Below, in pieces: positions 1 to 9,332 of a DNA stretch of 52,775 nucleotides (position 1 is its first letter; each line of letters opens with the position of its first letter). Below the pieces are notes generated by a model. The model searched no databases, was not told the origin of the DNA, and worked only from the letters and a program-made list of their open reading frames with translations. Made by a program: the position numbers and the translations under genes. Origin of the DNA: Stramentimicrobium sp964433555 (GTDB lineage: Bacteria > Atribacterota > Phoenicimicrobiia > Phoenicimicrobiales > Stramentimicrobiaceae). The stretch lies in the NCBI GenBank assembly GCA_964433555.1, contig CAYSRG010000016.1:1-52775 (forward strand). Direction: 5' to 3'.

Positions 1-1
1 A

Positions 2-886
2 ATAAAAATGGGTTCAGGTAGCTCAATCGAGGAAATCAAAAATGATATTGTAGAATGTGATGCAGTTCTTATTAGAACCGCTCCCTTACCGGCAGAAGTA
101 CTTGAAGCTGGGGAAAAACTAAAAGTAATTGCCCGTCATGGTGTAGGGGTAGACAATATTGATATTGACAAAGCTACTGAATTAGGAATATATGTGACTA
201 ATGCACCAGAATCCAATTCGAATACAGTTGCTGAAATTGCTCTGGGATTAATTATTGCTTTAGCAAGAAACATAATTGCTAGTGATAGGGCGACTAGAAC
301 AGGGGATTTTAATTTCAGAAATCGCCAGATTGGAATTGATTTAGAAGGTAAAACTTTAGGAATTTTAGGTATTGGTAAAATTGGTCGAAGGCTTAGTCTG
401 AAAGCTTATCATGGCCTTTCCATGAAGGTAATAGGATATGATCCCTTTTTAAAAAAAGAAGATTTTCCTGAGATAATTGAAAGAATAGAAGATAGAGATA
501 TACTCTTTTCTAAATCAGATTTTGTCTCTATTCATATACCCTCGACTCCAGAAACGAAGAAATCTATTGGTATGAGAGAGTTTAAGCTTATGAAGCCTAC
601 TTCATATTTTATCAATATTGCCAGAGGAGATTTAGTTGTAGAGGAAGATCTTGCTGTAGCTCTAAGAGAAGGTTTTATTAAAGGTTCAGCAGTAGATGTA
701 TATGAAAAAGAGCCACCCCCAGAAAACCATCCTTTTTTTAGCTTGAATAATATTATTTTGACACCACATAATGCTGCCTTAACTAAAGAATGTATGATTC
801 GTATGGCAGTTCAGGCAGCACAAGGTATTGATGAAGTGTTAAGCGGTAAAATACCCACTTGGCCTGCCAATGAACCTAAAAAATAA
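2..886 (+). CDS. D-2-hydroxyacid dehydrogenase (phosphoglycerate dehydrogenase-like), 5' partial
   Basis: NAD-dependent D-isomer-specific 2-hydroxyacid dehydrogenase, cytosolic, interconverting a 2-keto acid and a D-2-hydroxy acid. Counting from the ATG at 8, the protein shows the nucleotide-binding motif GIGKIG (121-126), the active-site Arg in INIARGDLV (Arg206), the Glu in YEKEPPP (Glu235) and the His in LTPHNAA (His254). The visible 292 residues lack about 25-35 N-terminal residues found in the usual ~320-residue family, and the frame is open to the left edge, so the true start lies outside the window. It resembles SerA-type enzymes without an ACT domain. Its place before an Ldh_2 dehydrogenase, a DapA-like lyase and sugar enzymes suggests a role in catabolism rather than serine synthesis; the substrate is not readable. 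Confidence 0.9.
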   Translation: MKMGSGSSIEEIKNDIVECDAVLIRTAPLPAEVLEAGEKLKVIARHGVGVDNIDIDKATELGIYVTNAPESNSNTVAEIALGLIIALARNIIASDRATRTGDFNFRNRQIGIDLEGKTLGILGIGKIGRRLSLKAYHGLSMKVIGYDPFLKKEDFPEIIERIEDRDILFSKSDFVSIHIPSTPETKKSIGMREFKLMKPTSYFINIARGDLVVEEDLAVALREGFIKGSAVDVYEKEPPPENHPFFSLNNIILTPHNAALTKECMIRMAVQAAQGIDEVLSGKIPTWPANEPKK

Positions 887-1145
887 CTTTATAATATTTA
901 AACGCAGACTTTTATTAGCAGGTAATTTATATTTATTCTTGTGGAATTGCTTTTGTGTAGCAATATACAATATTGATTTACATAGTCTATTTTATATCTT
1001 TTAAAGTATGTCGGCTCAAATTCAGTTGTTTTTATGAAAGAATTATAGATTTTATAGAATTAAATGGCTATTAGTTATTTTTTAATAGCAGTCGAAATTT
1101 ATTAAGAACAGATAAAAAAGTGCTAACATTGCAGGAGTATAATCT

Positions 1146-2222
1146 ATGATTAATAATATTTTAGTTGACTCAGAATATTTAAAAACTTTCATTAGAGATA
1201 TTTTTATGTCAGTTAAAGTAACAGAAGAAGATGCTATCCTTACATCTAATTCTCTGGTTGAAGCGGACCTTAGAGGGATTTATTCTCATGGAGTAATGAG
1301 GGTACCGATATATATTAAAAGAATAAAACTCGGTTTAGTAAATCCTATATCAAAAATTAATGTGATTAAAGATAATAAGGCAATTGCAGTATTGGATGCC
1401 CATAATTGTTTAGGCCAGGTAAGTTCTACAAAAGCTATGAAAATGGCTATTGAAAAAGCTGATAAATATTCTATTGGAGCAATAGTAGTGAAAAATAGTA
1501 ATCATTTTGGAGCTGCTGCAGGTTATACTTTACAAGCAGTGGAAAAAGATATGATTGGTTATGCCACTACAAATGCAGCTTGTCGAATGGTTCCCACGGG
1601 AGGAACAGAGCAAATAATTGGTAATAATCCTTTTTCATATGCCATTCCCGCTGGAAAAGCCTTACCAGTTGTATTAGATATTTCTTGTTCAGTTGTATCT
1701 GTTGGGAAAATACTTTTAAAAAGGAAAAAAGGAGAAGAATTACCATTAGGATGGGCTTTAGACAGAGAGGGTAATCCCACCACAGATGCATTTACTGCCA
1801 TAGACGGAGGCGGTTCTCTAGTTCCTATAGGAGAACATAAGGGTTATGGCGTTGCTTTAGTTAACGATATACTCTCTAGCTCATTAGGGGATTCTATAGG
1901 TGGTACAGCCGTAACCAGTTTATATAATTTTAATACTTCAAAGAAATCGGAAACCGGACACTTTTTTATGGCCATAAAAATAGATAATTTTATACCGATT
2001 AATCGATTTAAACAAAGAATAGATAAAAAAATAAAAGCAATTAAAAATTCTGCTAAAAAAGAAGGAGTAGAGCAAATATATCTGCCAGGTGAGATTGAAT
2101 TTAATATAAAAGAAAAGAATTTAAAATTTGGAATTCCTATAAGCAAGGAAGTTCTTGATGATTTAAAATTAATGGCAAAAGAATCTGGAGTTTATATTGA
2201 TAATTATAGATTATTTAAATAA
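1146..2222 (+). CDS. Malate/L-lactate dehydrogenase family (Ldh_2) oxidoreductase
   Basis: NAD(P)-dependent oxidoreductase of the Ldh_2 family, which also includes ureidoglycolate and 2,3-diketogulonate reductases and delta1-piperideine-2-carboxylate reductase. The 358 residues are the normal family length. Family signatures are visible: SHGVMR near residue 48 with the conserved His, NSNHFGAAAGY near 118-128 with a second conserved His, GNNPFSYAIP near 163-172, GWALDREGNPTTD near 202-214 and HKGYGVALVNDIL near 236-248. An ATG start follows a weak GGAG-like site about 8 bases upstream (GCAGGAGTATAATCT). A gap of about 260 bases separates it from the preceding dehydrogenase, so it may have its own promoter. 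The substrate cannot be deduced; the neighbouring DapA-like gene would fit a keto-sugar acid or cyclic imine. Confidence 0.9.
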   Translation: MINNILVDSEYLKTFIRDIFMSVKVTEEDAILTSNSLVEADLRGIYSHGVMRVPIYIKRIKLGLVNPISKINVIKDNKAIAVLDAHNCLGQVSSTKAMKMAIEKADKYSIGAIVVKNSNHFGAAAGYTLQAVEKDMIGYATTNAACRMVPTGGTEQIIGNNPFSYAIPAGKALPVVLDISCSVVSVGKILLKRKKGEELPLGWALDREGNPTTDAFTAIDGGGSLVPIGEHKGYGVALVNDILSSSLGDSIGGTAVTSLYNFNTSKKSETGHFFMAIKIDNFIPINRFKQRIDKKIKAIKNSAKKEGVEQIYLPGEIEFNIKEKNLKFGIPISKEVLDDLKLMAKESGVYIDNYRLFK

Positions 2223-2421
2223 TGAAGGTAAAATTTATATGTCGTAGTTATTAAGACTTTTTTAGCTAAAATAGTAATATAAAGAGGTTAGACTAAATAT
2301 TATTATAATCAATGGATAAGTTTGCTTGAATAAATTTTACTTATGTTAAAAAATCGGTGTTTAATAAAATATTCTTTAACTCCTAAAAGGGAAAAAATTT
2401 GGAAAAGAGAAAGGGATGATT

Positions 2422-3303
2422 ATGAAGATTCAAGTCAAAGGCATTATTCCACCAATGATTACCCCATTTGACCAAGAAGAAAGGATTGATTGTAAAGCAT
2501 TACAAAAAATGACTAATTATCTCATAGAGGCAGGTGTACATGGAGTATTTCCTTTAGGAAGTACTGGAGAAGGCTATGCCCTTGGTTTTAATGAGAAAAG
2601 ACAGGTTATTGAAACAGTTTTAGATGCTACTAATAAAAGAGTACCGGTTTATGCTGGTACAGGAGCTATTTCCACAAAAGAATCTATTCAGCTAACTGAA
2701 ATGGCTACTGAACTAGGAGTAGATGCTTTATCAGTAATTACACCTTACTTCATCTCGCCAAATCAGGAGGAATTGTTTGAACATTATAGTGCCATTGCTG
2801 CCAATACTGATTTACCCATAATACTCTATAATAATCCAGGTAGAACTGGTGTTGATTTAAGTATTGATCTAATTGTTAGATTGGGCGAGATTGAAAATAT
2901 AGTAGGAATTAAAGACAGTAGCGGGGATATGAGTAAAGCAGCAGAGATTATTCGTTGCACCAAAGGTGATTTTGCTGTTCTATCTGGCAGAGATACCTTA
3001 ATTTATGGCTTTTTAGCTTATGGTGGGCATGGTAGCGTTGCTGCAACTGCAAATATTGTTCCTGAATTAGTGGTATCAATTTATGAGTTATTTCAAAAAG
3101 GTAAATATCAGGCTGCTTTAGAAGCTCAATTCAAATTAGCTCCCTTGCGCATGGCCTTTTCTCTGGGTAGCTTCCCAGTTATCATGAAAGAGGGGCTAAA
3201 ATTAAGGGGCGTTGAGGTTGGGAATACTTTACAACCAATTAAGCCCTTAACCTCTGAAGCAAGAGAGAAGTTGAGGAAGATCCTTGAAGAGATAGGCCAA
3301 TAA
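2422..3303 (+). CDS. DapA/NAL-family Schiff-base aldolase or lyase
   Basis: Class I aldolase of the dihydrodipicolinate synthase / N-acetylneuraminate lyase family, a TIM barrel. Numbering from the upstream ATG at 2416, it has PLGSTGEG (46-53), the catalytic Tyr138 in LYNNPGRTG and the Schiff-base Lys166 in GIKDSSGD. GST replaces the common GTT triad, but paralogues vary there. The ATG at 2422 is preferred because the Shine-Dalgarno GAAAGGG lies 6 bases upstream, whereas it abuts the ATG at 2416. Length (about 293 residues) is normal. A role in lysine synthesis is possible, but the context of dehydrogenases and a sugar isomerase argues for a catabolic keto-acid lyase, so no dapA symbol is given. 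Confidence 0.9.
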   Translation: MKIQVKGIIPPMITPFDQEERIDCKALQKMTNYLIEAGVHGVFPLGSTGEGYALGFNEKRQVIETVLDATNKRVPVYAGTGAISTKESIQLTEMATELGVDALSVITPYFISPNQEELFEHYSAIAANTDLPIILYNNPGRTGVDLSIDLIVRLGEIENIVGIKDSSGDMSKAAEIIRCTKGDFAVLSGRDTLIYGFLAYGGHGSVAATANIVPELVVSIYELFQKGKYQAALEAQFKLAPLRMAFSLGSFPVIMKEGLKLRGVEVGNTLQPIKPLTSEAREKLRKILEEIGQ

Positions 3304-3502
3304 ATATATTATTAACTATGATTAATAAATTATTAGTGAGAATTTAATATTTTAAAAAAGCAAAAGCGAGAAGAATATAGATGTTACCTAAAAGATTATG
3401 ACTTTTCTAAGAAAATAAAATTATGATTGTAAAGTAGAATTTAAAATATTTGATATATAAAAAAAGAATATCAAATAATTGAATTAGAAAGGAAAAATTA
3501 TT

Positions 3503-4417
3503 ATGCAAGGATCAATGTATAAATTTATGAAAGTAGGGATTATTCATTTTATGGCTTATCCTCAAACAATGAAAGGGGATGGTCCTATTTTGGAAACTTT
3601 GCAGAAAATTGCCGAAGATGATTTTTTTACAGCAGTGGAAGTGACCTGGATGAAAGATCCTGATGTTCGTAAAAAGGCTCGAGAATTGTTGGAAGCCAGC
3701 CATTTGGCTGTAGCTTACGGGGCGCAACCCAGATTATTGGTGAATAAGCTGAATATCAATTCCTTAGAAAAAGAAGAGAGAAAAAAAGCTGTTCAGCAAG
3801 TAAAAGAAGGTGTTGATGAAGCCTATGAGCTTGGAGCGAAAGGTCTTGGCTTTCTAAGCGGTAAGGATCCAGGTCAAGAGAAGAGAGAGCAAGCCCTGGA
3901 TTTATTGGTATCTTCAACCAAAGAAATATGTGAGTATGCTCGATCAAAGGGGGATCTCATGATTGCCATGGAAGTTTTTGATCAGGGAATTGATAAAAGA
4001 TGCCTCATTGGGCCGGCTGATTTAGCCAGAAGGTATGCTGCGGAGGTCAGGAAGGAATTTGATAATTTTGGCTTAATGGTCGATTTATCCCATTTGCCGC
4101 TTTTAGGAGAGTCACCGAAAGAAGCAATTTTACCGGTCAAAGACTACATTATCCATGCCCATATGGGCAATTGTATCGTCAAAGATAAGAATCAGGTTGG
4201 TTATGGCGATGAACACCCCCGATTCGGAATTAGGGGGGGGGAAAATGATGTTGCAGAGTTGACTGAGTATTTAAGAGTATTACTGAATATTGGTTACTTG
4301 AATCCGGATCATCCCCCATTTTTAAGTTTCGAAGTTAAGCCATTGTCCGGTGAATCCTCAGAGGTGATCATTGCCAATGCCAAGAGAACCTTGAGGGAAG
4401 CATGGGCAAGAGTGTAA
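3503..4417 (+). CDS. Sugar phosphate isomerase/epimerase-like TIM barrel protein
   Basis: Xylose-isomerase-like TIM barrel protein of 304 residues. Putative metal-binding and active-site strands are seen in AMEVFD (near residue 155), MVDLSHLPLL (near 192-201), IIHAHMGNC (near 216-224) and LSFEVKPLSGE (near 274-284); these Glu, Asp, His and Glu positions match the usual divalent-metal ligands of the family. No signal peptide. A weak AGAAAGG site lies upstream of the ATG at 3503; an in-frame ATG at 3515 is an alternative. The gene sits 46 bases before a transketolase, so it probably delivers or consumes a ketose or keto acid within the same catabolic pathway. Exact substrate unknown. Confidence 0.8.
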   Translation: MQGSMYKFMKVGIIHFMAYPQTMKGDGPILETLQKIAEDDFFTAVEVTWMKDPDVRKKARELLEASHLAVAYGAQPRLLVNKLNINSLEKEERKKAVQQVKEGVDEAYELGAKGLGFLSGKDPGQEKREQALDLLVSSTKEICEYARSKGDLMIAMEVFDQGIDKRCLIGPADLARRYAAEVRKEFDNFGLMVDLSHLPLLGESPKEAILPVKDYIIHAHMGNCIVKDKNQVGYGDEHPRFGIRGGENDVAELTEYLRVLLNIGYLNPDHPPFLSFEVKPLSGESSEVIIANAKRTLREAWARV

Positions 4418-4466
4418 ATTATAGAATACATTTTTTATTATAGAGCTAATTATAAAGGAGGAAATG

Positions 4467-6494
4467 ATGCCAATTATTGATGCAAAGACAGGAAAAGTAA
4501 AGAAAGATTATTCTATTGAGGAACTGGTTGAAAAAGCAAAAGAGATGAGAGCTTATAACATGGTGGCTATTACTGTAGCTGGCTCTGGTCATACCGGAGG
4601 GACTCTTTCTATTATGGATATTGCTGCTGCACTATATCTGAAACACATCAAGCATGATCCGGCTAATCCGGAATGGGAAGACCGTGATCGTGTTTTTTGG
4701 TCAGTGGGTCATAAGGCTCCAGCAATTTATGTTGCCCTGGGTATGGTTGGTTATTTCCCCATCGATGAGGTAGTGAAATTAAGAAAGCTCTGGTCTGGGT
4801 TTGAAGGACACCCCAATCGTTTTAAAGTACCTGGTATTGAATTATCCAGTGGTTCTCTTGGTCAAGGACTAGGGGTAGCGGTAGGATGTGCTTTAAATGC
4901 CCGTCTAGAAAATAAGAATTACAAAACCTATTGTATTTTAGGAGATGGGGAGTTAAATGAAGGATCGGTCTGGGAAGCAATTATGTCTGCTGCCCATTAT
5001 CAGCTGGATAATCTTATTGCTATTGTTGACCGTAACCGACTGCAGATTGACGGTTCAACAGAAGAAGTCATGAGATTGGAGGATTTAGCTGACAAGTGGC
5101 AATCCTTTGGCTGGCAGGTACTGGAGATGGACGGACATAACATGACAGAAATACTGGCTACTCTGGATAAAGCTTTACAAATCAAAGGACAACCTATAGT
5201 TATTATTGCCCATACCATCAAAGGTAAAGAGGTTTCCTTTGCTGAAAATGTGGTGGGTTATCATGGGATTTGTCCCAAGAATGGCCTCACTGGTGTAGAA
5301 TCATTAGAAAAAGCCTTACAGGATATTAAATCTCCTGGGTTTGACCAGAAAAAAGTAAATAAATTACTCAAGATAGCCTGTGATTATCAGGAGGAAGTAA
5401 ACCATAAAGTTGACCAGGTTATGCCTAAATTTAGTAAGGATTACTGGTGGAATAGTCAGGATATAATGAAGGTTAAAATGATTCCTACCCGTAATGGCTT
5501 TGGAGATGCAATTGAAGAATTGGGCGAATTACCTGAGGTGGTTACCTTTGGGGCAGATATTACCAGTTCTATCAAGATGGACCAATTCTATGCTAAATAT
5601 CCAGAGAGAAAAGAACGTTTTTTTGAAATGGGCATTGCTGAACAGAATATGACCTTAGCGGCTGCTGGTTTTGCTAAGGAAGGCAAAATTGCCTTTATTG
5701 GTTCTTACGGGGTTTTTGTTACTGGCAGAAATTGGGAACAAATCAGAACTACTCTCTGTTATAATAATTTTAATGTCAAAATTGCCAATGCCCATGGAGG
5801 ATTATCTGTTGGTCCAGACGGAGCAACTCATCAAGCTCTGGAAGAAATTAGCAATATGTACTACTTACCCAATATGCACATTATTGTTCCCGGAGATTCG
5901 TTGGAAACTAAAAAAGGAACCAGGGAAGTAGCTAATATTTTAGGTCCAGCAGTAATTCGTTATGCTCGAGAAGCTACTCCTGTTGTTACTTGCGAAGATA
6001 CTCCCTATAAATTTGGTGTTGCCAATATCATTCGCTTCAAGAAAGAAAAAGAAAACTTTGTTGATGCCTTTGAAACTAAGCTCAGTTCTGAATATCAGAA
6101 CGAAGAGGAAGATATTTCTATTATTGCCTGTGGTCCTATGGTAGCTGAAGCAATGCGGGCGGCTTATATTCTTAAAAAAGAATACAAATTGGAAACCAGA
6201 GTAATAAACATGCATACTGTTAAGCCTATTGATAAAGAAGCCATTAGAAGAGCAACTCAGGAAATAGGAGTTCTGCTGAGCGTGGAAGAACATCAAAAGG
6301 GAGGATTTGGTAATATAGTAGCAGGAGTAGTTGCTACCGGTAAGTTGTATAATACACCATTTCTTTTTGATATGATGGGCGTAGACGATGAGTTTGGACT
6401 ATCTGGTGCTCCCTGGGAATTGCTAAAAGTTTTTGGTTTAACTGCTGAACACCTGGCGAAAAGAGCTAAAGAGTTGTACGACAGTAAGAAATAG
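4467..6494 (+). CDS. tkt: Transketolase, full length
   Basis: Thiamine-diphosphate enzyme transferring two-carbon ketol units in the pentose phosphate pathway, with both halves in one chain of about 675 residues (bacterial transketolases are 630-680, while many anaerobes split it in two). Seen: SGHTGGTLS near residue 40, the TPP/Mg motif GDGELNEGSVWEA near 159-171, the catalytic Glu in EMGIAEQNM near 390 and HGGLSVGPDGATHQ near 445-458. The ATG at 4467 is preferred over 4464 because AAGGAGG ends 5 bases before it. It sits downstream of the sugar isomerase-like gene and 23 bases before a cyclophilin-fold gene, probably in one transcript. A dihydroxyacetone-synthase-like or other ketol-transfer variant cannot be excluded. 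Confidence 0.92.
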   Translation: MPIIDAKTGKVKKDYSIEELVEKAKEMRAYNMVAITVAGSGHTGGTLSIMDIAAALYLKHIKHDPANPEWEDRDRVFWSVGHKAPAIYVALGMVGYFPIDEVVKLRKLWSGFEGHPNRFKVPGIELSSGSLGQGLGVAVGCALNARLENKNYKTYCILGDGELNEGSVWEAIMSAAHYQLDNLIAIVDRNRLQIDGSTEEVMRLEDLADKWQSFGWQVLEMDGHNMTEILATLDKALQIKGQPIVIIAHTIKGKEVSFAENVVGYHGICPKNGLTGVESLEKALQDIKSPGFDQKKVNKLLKIACDYQEEVNHKVDQVMPKFSKDYWWNSQDIMKVKMIPTRNGFGDAIEELGELPEVVTFGADITSSIKMDQFYAKYPERKERFFEMGIAEQNMTLAAAGFAKEGKIAFIGSYGVFVTGRNWEQIRTTLCYNNFNVKIANAHGGLSVGPDGATHQALEEISNMYYLPNMHIIVPGDSLETKKGTREVANILGPAVIRYAREATPVVTCEDTPYKFGVANIIRFKKEKENFVDAFETKLSSEYQNEEEDISIIACGPMVAEAMRAAYILKKEYKLETRVINMHTVKPIDKEAIRRATQEIGVLLSVEEHQKGGFGNIVAGVVATGKLYNTPFLFDMMGVDDEFGLSGAPWELLKVFGLTAEHLAKRAKELYDSKK

Positions 6495-6517
6495 GGGAAA
6501 AAGGTGGTGTTTTTAAT

Positions 6518-6895
6518 ATGAAAAAGATTTTAATAAAGGTCGAAAATATTGAGGTAGAAGCTGAATTAAATAATAGCAAGACAGCAGAGAAAATATGGGA
6601 AGCATTACCAATAGAAGGAAGGGTTAATACCTGGGGTGATGAAATTTATTTTTCTATTGGTGAAAAAATCGAACTAGAACAAGGTGCCAGTGCAGTTGTT
6701 TCCATAGGAGATTTAGCTTATTGGCCACCCGGTGAGGCATTCTGTATCTTTTTTGGAGCAACACCTGCCAGTGACGGTGAGGAAATCAGAGCAGCAAGTG
6801 CAGTGAATATTTTTGGCGGGATTATTGGTGATCCCAAAGTTTTACAACAGGTAAGGTCAGGTACTAGAATTAGAATTGAAAAGAGCAATTTATAA
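6518..6895 (+). CDS. Cyclophilin-like domain protein (TM1367 family)
   Basis: Small cytosolic protein of 125 residues matching the TM1367-like cyclophilin-fold family. The pattern seen is a basic N-terminal strand, then EALPIEGRVNTWGDEIYF (residues 29-46), then GDLAYWPPGEAFCIFFG (residues 68-84) and a C-terminal glycine-rich strand VNIFGGIIGD. The family has the cyclophilin barrel but lacks known prolyl isomerase activity; no biochemical function is established. AAGGTGG precedes the ATG, and the gene follows transketolase by 23 bases, so it is likely the last gene of that operon. Its presence in sugar and acid catabolic operons suggests a small-molecule-binding role, which is inference. Confidence 0.8.
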   Translation: MKKILIKVENIEVEAELNNSKTAEKIWEALPIEGRVNTWGDEIYFSIGEKIELEQGASAVVSIGDLAYWPPGEAFCIFFGATPASDGEEIRAASAVNIFGGIIGDPKVLQQVRSGTRIRIEKSNL

Positions 6896-7040
6896 TCAAA
6901 TCTTCAAAAGTGGTATTTATGCAGTCTTAAAAACCTTTTAGAAATCGGCAATGGTTAAATAAAATATTTTTGACTTTTTGGTTAAGTTATGTTAGTTTGA
7001 AGAAAATTGAATATCGTTTACCTCACTTTTTATCTGAAGT

Positions 7041-7220
7041 GAGGTAGAGGCGCGAACGATCAAGAGTACTGATAGGTAACCTGAGCAGTTATGAACTATC
7101 AGGAAAGGGATCTTCGCCGAAGTCTGGAGTAGATGCTCTAAGCCCCAGGCTGGGACTATGGTTAATAACCATAGCACTGTCACCTAAGGAAACTCCCGTT
7201 CTTAGGTGGTGCGCTATCTC
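7041..7220 (+). promoter_or_regulatory. Lysine riboswitch (L-box) aptamer
   Basis: All conserved L-box blocks occur in order: AGAGGCGCGAAC, CAAGAGTA, GGAAAGGGATC, CGCCGAAG, GGCTGGGAC, CACTGTCA and GGTGGTGCGCTATCTC. Stem P1 pairs 7041-7047 with 7214-7220 (one G-U pair). The 3' strand of P1 continues into CTCATCGA (7218-7225), which is exactly complementary to TCGATGAG (7276-7283) in the terminator arm; this forms an antiterminator. Lysine binding should stabilise P1, free the terminator and switch the downstream transporter off. A weak TTGACT box at 6970-6975 is a possible -35 element; the -10 is unclear. Very close in layout to the Bacillus lysC leader. Confidence 0.95.
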
Positions 7221-7268
7221 ATCGAGGAGAGATAAAAGGGAGGTAAAAAGAACGCTTGCTATTTATTT

Positions 7269-7310
7269 AGGGCAATCGATGAGCCTGGCGCTTATGGATT
7301 GCCCTTTTTT
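7269..7310 (+). terminator. Riboswitch-controlled intrinsic terminator
   Basis: Hairpin pairing 7269-7284 with 7290-7305 (AGGGCAATC against GATTGCCCT at the base, one G/G mismatch in the upper part), followed by a run of six T. The ascending arm contains the segment that alternatively pairs with the P1 3' strand of the lysine aptamer, so the terminator is the expression platform. Confidence 0.93.
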
Positions 7311-7464
7311 GTTAGATTAGATGGAATTAAATAATTAAAAAGAAAAATTTAGCAATCTAAGAAAGAAATAGAGAAAGGAGGATGTGGACAGTTATCTGTA
7401 GAAAAATAGAATAGTGTTAATAAAATGAATTAAAAAAATATTTGTAAAGGAGTGTTTTAAAAGA

Positions 7465-9132
7465 ATGGTGAGAAGAAATAGATTTAATCAATATATTGTA
7501 GTGATTTTTTCTGTGCTGATTATTCTATCATTCTTATCAGTAATAGGCTGGGCTAATGAGGAAAATGGCACAGGTAGTTATGGTATCTGGTCTTTAGTAC
7601 CACCAATTCTAGCAATTATACTTTGTATCATTTTAAAAGAAGCCTTAATTTCTTTAATTATTGCTGTGTTAGTCGGTGCCACAATTCTAAATAATGGTAA
7701 TTTATGGATTGGTTTGGAAAAGACAGCTAATTTACTGGTTGCGCAAGTAGCTGATTCCTGGAATGCCAGTATTATCTTGTTTTTCTTTTTAGTGGGTGGA
7801 TTGATGGGAATGATATTTTATTCCGGTGGTGGACAGGCATTTTTAAAATCAATCAGTAAAAAAGCTAACAATGCAAAAATGGCACAACTCTTCTCCTGGC
7901 TCGGTGGCATTGTTATCTTTATTGATGATTATGCTAATTCAGCCTTTATTGGGAATCTGTTTCGTCCATTGTCTGATAAGTACTATATTTCCAGAGAGAA
8001 GCTGTCTTATATTGTAGATTCAACTGCTGCACCCGTTTCATCCATATTTTTAATTTCTACCTGGATAGGTTATCAGGTTGGTCTAATCGGCGATTCTCTT
8101 CCCGAAGGAATTGATGTCTCTCCCTATTTTTTATGGCTAAGAAGCATACCTTATAGTTTTTATTCTATTTTAGCTATTGTTATGGTAGGAATCATATCTT
8201 ATACTGGAAGAGATTTTGGACCGATGCTGAAAGCAGAATATAGGGCTAGAACAAACCATGAACTCTGGGCTGAAGGGGCTAGACCATTAGCTGGAACTTC
8301 AGAATTAAAAGTTGCTCAAAATGCCTCTACAAAATCAATAAATCTATGGCTACCCATTATATTACTGGTATTGCTATCCTTCTATTTTATGTGGGCGAGT
8401 GGTGGTGGTAGTTCGGCTGAATCATTTTCCCAGGCAATCTCCGATGCCGATTCCATGTTTTCCATATTATTAGCTACCCTCATTGCTTTTTTTGTTGCTA
8501 TAATCATGTATTTAGTACAAAAAATTGCCACAGTAGCAGAAATAATGGATTCTTTTCTTAATGGAGCCAGGATGATGGTCTATGCTACCTTAATATTAAT
8601 TTCAGCCTGGGCAATTAAAGGTGTATGTGATGAATTGGGTACTGCTCCTTATATTGTCAATGCTTTAGAAGGAGTTTTATCTCCTGTAATTTTGCCTATT
8701 TTAACTTTCATCATTTCTGCTTTTATTGCTATATGTACCGGTACATCCTGGGGCACTATGGGCATTGTTGTTCCCATCGTAATTCCTCTAGGAGTGAGTG
8801 TAGGCACACCTCTTCCCATTGTTATTTCCAGTGTCTTAACTGGTGCAGTAATGGGTGATCATTGTAGTCCTATTTCAGATACCACAGTTATGTCTTCTAC
8901 CTTTGCTGGTTCAGACCACATAGACCATGTTAGGACCCAATTCCCTTATGCTCTTACCGCAGCATTAATTGCAGTAATCTGCTATCTCTTGGCGGGCATG
9001 GGCATACCAGTTATTATTGTTTTACTTGTTGGGATTATTTTTCTCTATTTATTGGTATTTATTTTATCTTCTCTATCAGCAAAACAATTAGGCATAACTT
9101 TTCCATTGGAAAAAGCAGAGAACAAAGAATAA
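7465..9132 (+). CDS. lysW: NhaC-superfamily antiporter-like protein, probable lysine transporter
   Basis: Polytopic inner-membrane protein of 555 residues with about 12 or more hydrophobic segments. NhaC/YuiF-type signatures are seen: FIDDYANSAFIGN (near residue 152-164), STAAPVSSIFLISTW (near 189-203), CTGTSWGTMGIVVP (near 424-437) and MGDHCSPISDTTVMSST (near 464-480). The family is annotated as Na+/H+ antiporters, but the lysine riboswitch directly upstream argues strongly that this member carries lysine; NhaC-type genes under L-box control have been proposed as lysine transporters (LysW) in comparative genomics. SD AAAGGAG lies 12 bases before the ATG. A strong terminator follows, so it is monocistronic. 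The transport direction is inferred as uptake, because expression falls when lysine is abundant. Confidence 0.88.
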   Translation: MVRRNRFNQYIVVIFSVLIILSFLSVIGWANEENGTGSYGIWSLVPPILAIILCIILKEALISLIIAVLVGATILNNGNLWIGLEKTANLLVAQVADSWNASIILFFFLVGGLMGMIFYSGGGQAFLKSISKKANNAKMAQLFSWLGGIVIFIDDYANSAFIGNLFRPLSDKYYISREKLSYIVDSTAAPVSSIFLISTWIGYQVGLIGDSLPEGIDVSPYFLWLRSIPYSFYSILAIVMVGIISYTGRDFGPMLKAEYRARTNHELWAEGARPLAGTSELKVAQNASTKSINLWLPIILLVLLSFYFMWASGGGSSAESFSQAISDADSMFSILLATLIAFFVAIIMYLVQKIATVAEIMDSFLNGARMMVYATLILISAWAIKGVCDELGTAPYIVNALEGVLSPVILPILTFIISAFIAICTGTSWGTMGIVVPIVIPLGVSVGTPLPIVISSVLTGAVMGDHCSPISDTTVMSSTFAGSDHIDHVRTQFPYALTAALIAVICYLLAGMGIPVIIVLLVGIIFLYLLVFILSSLSAKQLGITFPLEKAENKE

Positions 9133-9163
9133 GTTAAACAAATTTACTATAACTTACTTGCAG

Positions 9164-9214
9164 ACAATCCACCTCATTTACTCATTAAGCAGAAAATGAG
9201 GTGGATTGTTTTTA
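9164..9214 (+). terminator. Intrinsic terminator after the lysine transporter
   Basis: Perfect 15-bp stem, ACAATCCACCTCATT (9164-9178) with AATGAGGTGGATTGT (9195-9209), followed by TTTTTATTT. Ends the riboswitch-controlled unit. Confidence 0.9.
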
Positions 9215-9332
9215 TTTAATTCCAGATTAACTCTTTTTCATTTAGTACCCCGGAAATAGTTTAGCAAAAGAAATTGATTTATTAGATAAGAAATAATAGA
9301 ATTAAAATAAAATAATTAAGGAGTGATTCTTT

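Noticed and set aside
7374..7410. AAAGGAGG at 7374-7381 followed by short frames (ATG at 7382, GTG at 7384)
   Set aside because: The start codons are 0-2 bases from the SD and the frames are only 5-10 codons; the real transporter start has its own SD at 7446.
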